Positions 61,087-64,000 of a DNA stretch of 64,000 bases are shown here, one piece after another. Where the stretch lies: the NCBI RefSeq assembly GCF_004363555.1, contig NZ_SNZJ01000009.1, positions 62,001 to 126,000 of the forward strand, in the 5' to 3' direction. Position 1 is the stretch's first letter. Each line of letters starts with the position of its first letter. Below the pieces are notes generated by a model, which saw nothing but the letters and a program-made list of their open reading frames with translations, was not told the DNA's origin and made no database searches. Source of the DNA: Halomonas ventosae (GTDB lineage: Bacteria; Pseudomonadota; Gammaproteobacteria; Pseudomonadales; Halomonadaceae). A program made the translations under genes and the position numbers.

Positions 61087-62190
61087 TCAGAGCTCCGCGT
61101 AGAGTCGGCCCGGGTTGAAGATGCCCTTCGGATCCAGCTGGGCCTTCAGGTTTCGATGGTACTTGGCCACCACCGGTTCCAGCGGCATGAAGGGGTCGGG
61201 CTGGCCCGGTCCCTGGCGGGACCCCAGGCAGGTGGCGTGGCCGCCGGCGCGGGCGCAGGCCTCGCGGATGGTGTCGGCGGGCAGGTCGCTGCGCAGCCAG
61301 CGCTGGGTGCCGGCCCAGTCGTGGAGCATGTCCGCTTCCTGGACGCCGGAAAGCGCCAGCGAGGGCGTGTTGTGGGGCAGCGAGAGGCGCCACAGGGCGC
61401 GGGCGTCGTCCCGGGAGAAGAAGTCCAGCGTCTGCTCGCGAAGCGCCGTCCAGAACTCCGTGTCCAGCTCGTCGCCGCCGAGGCGCTCGCGGGTGGCGGC
61501 GACCGAGCTGGGCCCGCCCTCCAGGCGCAGGTGCAGGGCGCCGGCGTGCCAGGCGGCGGCGGTGATGGGCAGCGGGTGGCGCCCCCACTCGGCGAGCTTC
61601 GCCTGGGCGTCGGCCAGCGGCATCTCGAGGCGCAGGCTGTGGCTGGCGCCGGGTCGGGGCAGCACCTTGAGCGAGACCTCGGTGATCAGCCCCAAGGTTC
61701 CCTGGGCGCCCACCATCAGCCGCGACAGGTCGTACCCGGCGACGTTCTTCATCACCTCGCCGCCGAAGCGCTGCTGGTGTCCCTCGTGGGTGATCACCCG
61801 GGTGCCCAGCACGAAGTCGCGCACGCTGCCGGCCCAGGGCCGGCGGGGGCCGGAGAGGCCGGTGGCGACCATGCCGCCCACGGTGGCAGCCGCGCCGAAG
61901 TGGGGCGGCTCGCAGCCGAGCATCTGGCCGTTCTCGGCCAGGGTGGCTTCGAGCTCGGCCAGCGGCGTGCCGCTGCGCACCGAGACGATCAGTTCCACCG
62001 GGTCGTAGTAGGTGATCCCGCGGTGCTCGCGGGTGGACAGGGTCTCGCCGTCGACGGGGCGGCCGTAGAAGGCCTTGGTATCACCGCCGACGATGCGCAG
62101 CGGACTGCCCTCGGCCGTGGCGCGGCGAATGCGTTCGGCGAGGGCCTCGCTGACGTCCTGGTCGGTCGGTTGGGGGCGTGTCTCCACCAT
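61087..62190 (-). CDS. glcE: Glycolate oxidase FAD-binding subunit GlcE
   Basis: A 367-residue FAD-binding subunit. The PP-loop-type FAD domain shows LRIVGGDTKAFYG, GAAATVGGMVATGLSGPRRPWAGSVRDFVLG, and the NVAGYDLSRLMVGAQGTLGLITEVSLKV block shared with GlcD. It lacks the GlcD catalytic C-terminal features. Its start lies 9 bp after the glcD stop and it is coupled to glcF. Confidence 0.95.
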   Translation of the reverse strand: MVETRPQPTDQDVSEALAERIRRATAEGSPLRIVGGDTKAFYGRPVDGETLSTREHRGITYYDPVELIVSVRSGTPLAELEATLAENGQMLGCEPPHFGAAATVGGMVATGLSGPRRPWAGSVRDFVLGTRVITHEGHQQRFGGEVMKNVAGYDLSRLMVGAQGTLGLITEVSLKVLPRPGASHSLRLEMPLADAQAKLAEWGRHPLPITAAAWHAGALHLRLEGGPSSVAATRERLGGDELDTEFWTALREQTLDFFSRDDARALWRLSLPHNTPSLALSGVQEADMLHDWAGTQRWLRSDLPADTIREACARAGGHATCLGSRQGPGQPDPFMPLEPVVAKYHRNLKAQLDPKGIFNPGRLYAEL

Positions 62191-62199
62191 GGGGAATCC

Positions 62200-63699
62200 T
62201 CAGAATCGGGGCAGCTCGGGGTGCGGGAGCTCGTTGTTGTGCACGTGCATGGCACCGAACTCGGCGCAGCGGGCGAGGGTCGGGATGTTCTTGCCCGGGT
62301 TGAGCAGGCGGTCGGGGTCGAAGGCCGCCTTGACCGCATGGAAGGTGGCCAGTTCGCCCGGGTTGAACTGGGCGCACATCTGGTTGATCTTCTCGCGGCC
62401 CACGCCGTGCTCGCCGGTGATCGAGCCGCCGACCTCGACGCACAGCTCGAGGATCTTGCCGCCGAGCTCCTCGGCCTGCTCCAGCTCGCCGGGACGGTTG
62501 GCATCGAAGAGGATCAGCGGGTGCATGTTGCCGTCGCCGGCATGGAAGACGTTGGCGACCCGCAGCCCATACTCCTCGGAGAAGTCGGCGATGCCCTTCA
62601 GCACCCGCGGCAGCTCGCGGCGCGGGATGGTGCCGTCCATGCAGTAGTAGTCCGGCGACATGCGGCCCACCGCCGGGAAGGCGTTCTTGCGCCCCGCCCA
62701 GAAGGTGGCGCGCTCGGCCTCGTCGCGGGCCTGCTGGATACCGGTGGCCCCGGCCTTCTCGAGCACCGCGCGCACGGTGGCGCAGTCATCGTCGACGTCG
62801 GCTTCCACCCCGTCCAGCTCGCAGAGCAGGATGGCCTCGGCCTCTACCGGATAGCCGGCCTTGACGAAGTCCTCGGCGGCGCGGATGGCGAGCTTGTCCA
62901 TCATCTCGAGCCCGCCGGGGATGATGCCGGCGGCGATGATGTCGCCGACCGCCCGGCCGGCCTTCTCGACGTCGTCGAAGCTGGCCATCAGCACCTTGGC
63001 GGTCTCGGGCTTGGGCAGCAGCTTGACGGTGATCTCGGTGACCACGCCGAGCATGCCCTCGGAACCGGTGAACAGGGCCAGCAGGTCGAGGCCCGCGGCG
63101 TCCAGCGCCTCGCTGCCGAGCGTCATGCGCTCGCCCTCGATGGTGATCACCTCCACCTTCATTACGTTGTGCACGGTCAGCCCGTACTTCAGGCAGTGCA
63201 CGCCACCGGCATTCTCGGCCACGTTGCCGCCGATGGAGCAGGCGATCTGCGAGGAGGGGTCCGGCGCATAGTAGAGGCCGTAGGGGGCCGCCGCCTCGGA
63301 GATCGCCAGGTTGCGAACGCCGGGCTGGAGCCGGGCGATGCGGGCGTCCGGGTCCACGTCGAGGATGCGGTTGAAGCGCGACATGACCAGCAGCACCCCC
63401 TTCTCGAGGGGCAGGGCACCGCCGGAGAGACCGGTGCCGGCCCCGCGGGTCACCACCGGCACGCCCAGGGCGCGGCAGCGCTTCATCAGCGTCTCGACCT
63501 GCTCGAGGGTCTCGGGCAGGGCGACCAGCATGGGCAGCACGCGGTAGGCGGAGAGGCCGTCACATTCGAAGGGGCGCAGGTCCTCCTCGCGGTGCAGCAG
63601 GGTGAGACCGGGCGCGGCCTGCTGCAGGTCGGCCAGGACGTCGGCCTTGTCGATTTCCGGCAGCTCGCCGTCGAGCCGCTCGTCATAGAGGATGTTCAT
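62200..63699 (-). CDS. glcD: Glycolate oxidase subunit GlcD
   Basis: A 499-residue flavoprotein that oxidises glycolate (and often D-lactate) to glyoxylate. VTRGAGTGLSGGALPLEKGVLLVMSRFN and the FAD-binding SIGGNVAENAGGVHCLKYG block are typical, with HAGDGNMHPLILFD and GEHGVGREK in the C-terminal half carrying metal and substrate ligands. GAGGAAG precedes the ATG at 63699. First gene of glcDEF-glcG; malate synthase is not here. Confidence 0.95.
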   Translation of the reverse strand: MNILYDERLDGELPEIDKADVLADLQQAAPGLTLLHREEDLRPFECDGLSAYRVLPMLVALPETLEQVETLMKRCRALGVPVVTRGAGTGLSGGALPLEKGVLLVMSRFNRILDVDPDARIARLQPGVRNLAISEAAAPYGLYYAPDPSSQIACSIGGNVAENAGGVHCLKYGLTVHNVMKVEVITIEGERMTLGSEALDAAGLDLLALFTGSEGMLGVVTEITVKLLPKPETAKVLMASFDDVEKAGRAVGDIIAAGIIPGGLEMMDKLAIRAAEDFVKAGYPVEAEAILLCELDGVEADVDDDCATVRAVLEKAGATGIQQARDEAERATFWAGRKNAFPAVGRMSPDYYCMDGTIPRRELPRVLKGIADFSEEYGLRVANVFHAGDGNMHPLILFDANRPGELEQAEELGGKILELCVEVGGSITGEHGVGREKINQMCAQFNPGELATFHAVKAAFDPDRLLNPGKNIPTLARCAEFGAMHVHNNELPHPELPRF

Positions 63700-63804
63700 G
63701 TGGCTTCCTCGCTGGATGGCCCATGACCCGCGCGGGCCGGGCAGGTGTCCGGTGGTGGCCTTCAATCTGTGCCTTCTTGACGGGCGTGTCCAGTCTCTGG
63801 TTCG

Positions 63805-63817
63805 CTGGTCAGACCAG
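63805..63817. promoter_or_regulatory. GntR/FadR-type operator in the glc divergent promoter
   Basis: CTGGTCAGACCAG is a perfect palindrome holding TGGT-N3-ACCA, the FadR-subfamily GntR consensus. It lies between divergent glcD and the GntR gene, about 8 bp upstream of the -10 of the latter, and is a likely GlcC site for both promoters. Confidence 0.75.
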
Positions 63818-63824
63818 TTGTGAG

Positions 63825-63830
63825 TATAAT
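63825..63830 (+). promoter_or_regulatory. Consensus -10 of the GntR (glcC-like) promoter
   Basis: TATAAT is a perfect -10; the operator at 63805-63817 covers the spacer and -35 zone, implying autoregulation. The -35 is poor. The transcript would begin about 60 bp before the gene. Confidence 0.6.
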
Positions 63831-63894
63831 TCTGGAAAGTATTTCCAAGCTACACCCTCGCGCCACGGAAGGACATCCCCCTCAGGAGACGGCC

Positions 63895-64000
63895 ATGCCC
63901 CGCTACCATGATGAGCTGGTCACCACCTCACGCACGCCCGACGCCATTGCGGCCAGGCTCGAGGAGCTGATCCTCGATGGCGTGTTCCGCCCGGGCCAGC
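63895..64000 (+). CDS. GntR-family regulator (GlcC-like), 5' part
   Basis: The frame starts at an ATG with GGAGACGGCC upstream and runs off the window, so only ~35 residues are visible. TPDAIAARLEELILDGVFRPGQ is the start of a GntR winged helix of the FadR/GlcC/PdhR type. Divergent from glcDEF with a TGGT-N3-ACCA palindrome between, it is most probably the glycolate regulator GlcC. Confidence 0.8.
   Translation, partial: MPRYHDELVTTSRTPDAIAARLEELILDGVFRPGQ

Noticed and set aside
60976..63726. Plus-strand frame of over 900 codons opposite glcDEF
   Set aside because: Antisense shadow of glcF, glcE and glcD; no family motifs.

Overview
The window is GC-rich, coding-dense chromosomal DNA. Its gene content (EgtD, TRAP transporters of both DctP and TAXI type, glutarate hydroxylase, GlcDEFG glycolate oxidase, many LysR regulators, Tat-exported redox enzymes) points to a gammaproteobacterium of the Halomonas type. 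That assignment is an inference from gene content and composition; there is no rRNA or other phylogenetic marker here. I saw no tRNA, rRNA or CRISPR array.

Region by region. 1-3965: the end of a selenosugar-synthase-type glycosyltransferase (senB-like), a fused FAD oxidoreductase/selenide water dikinase (selD/senC-like) and the histidine methyltransferase egtD, together a probable selenoneine locus. 3967-4995: an intact IS481-family element inserted exactly at the egtD stop codon. 5045-10092: a ttrBCA-type molybdoenzyme operon behind an FNR/Anr box. 10354-10632: a small XRE-type regulator. 11031-14902: an APC permease, glaH and lhgO (glutarate catabolism). 15067-18575: a TAXI-TRAP transporter with DUF1850. 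18646-19170: a repeat-containing lipoprotein. 19402-21038: purEK. 21121-24996: two divergent gene pairs forming a probable heme electron-transfer module (ethylbenzene-dehydrogenase-type heme protein plus DUF2231; ferric-reductase-like flavoprotein plus cytochrome b5-like protein), again with an FNR-like box between them. 25064-28180: antiporter, TraX-like protein, LysR.

28351-36372: a DctQMP TRAP transporter followed by a glutamine-synthetase-like ligase, aldehyde dehydrogenase, iron alcohol dehydrogenase and class I glutamine amidotransferase. This set fits a gamma-glutamylation route for an imported amine or amino alcohol. 36458-41650: a HisJQMP-type basic amino-acid ABC transporter preceded by a possible leader peptide, an AstE-like deacylase and a DUF1338 protein. 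41878-47668: methyltransferase, hemerythrin, WrbA, a tartrate/D-malate dehydrogenase with divergent LysR, and a glycosyltransferase. 47675-53049: a TVP38-type membrane protein and an IorAB-type molybdenum hydroxylase with its XdhC and MocA-like maturation factors. 53069-58948: a gamma-butyrobetaine-hydroxylase-like dioxygenase with LysR, MtfA, a GNAT-nitrilase fusion, an EamA exporter and a DksA/TraR-type zinc finger. 59105-63699: glcDEF-glcG with a divergent GntR regulator starting at 63895.

The least ordinary structures are the four-unit, 107-bp tandem array at the glcF 3' end, which creates three coupled mini-ORFs; the IS481 insertion, where one CTAG supplies stop codons on both strands; the selenoneine locus next to a ttr/selenate-reductase-type operon; the gamma-glutamylation cluster; and the FNR-box-associated heme module.
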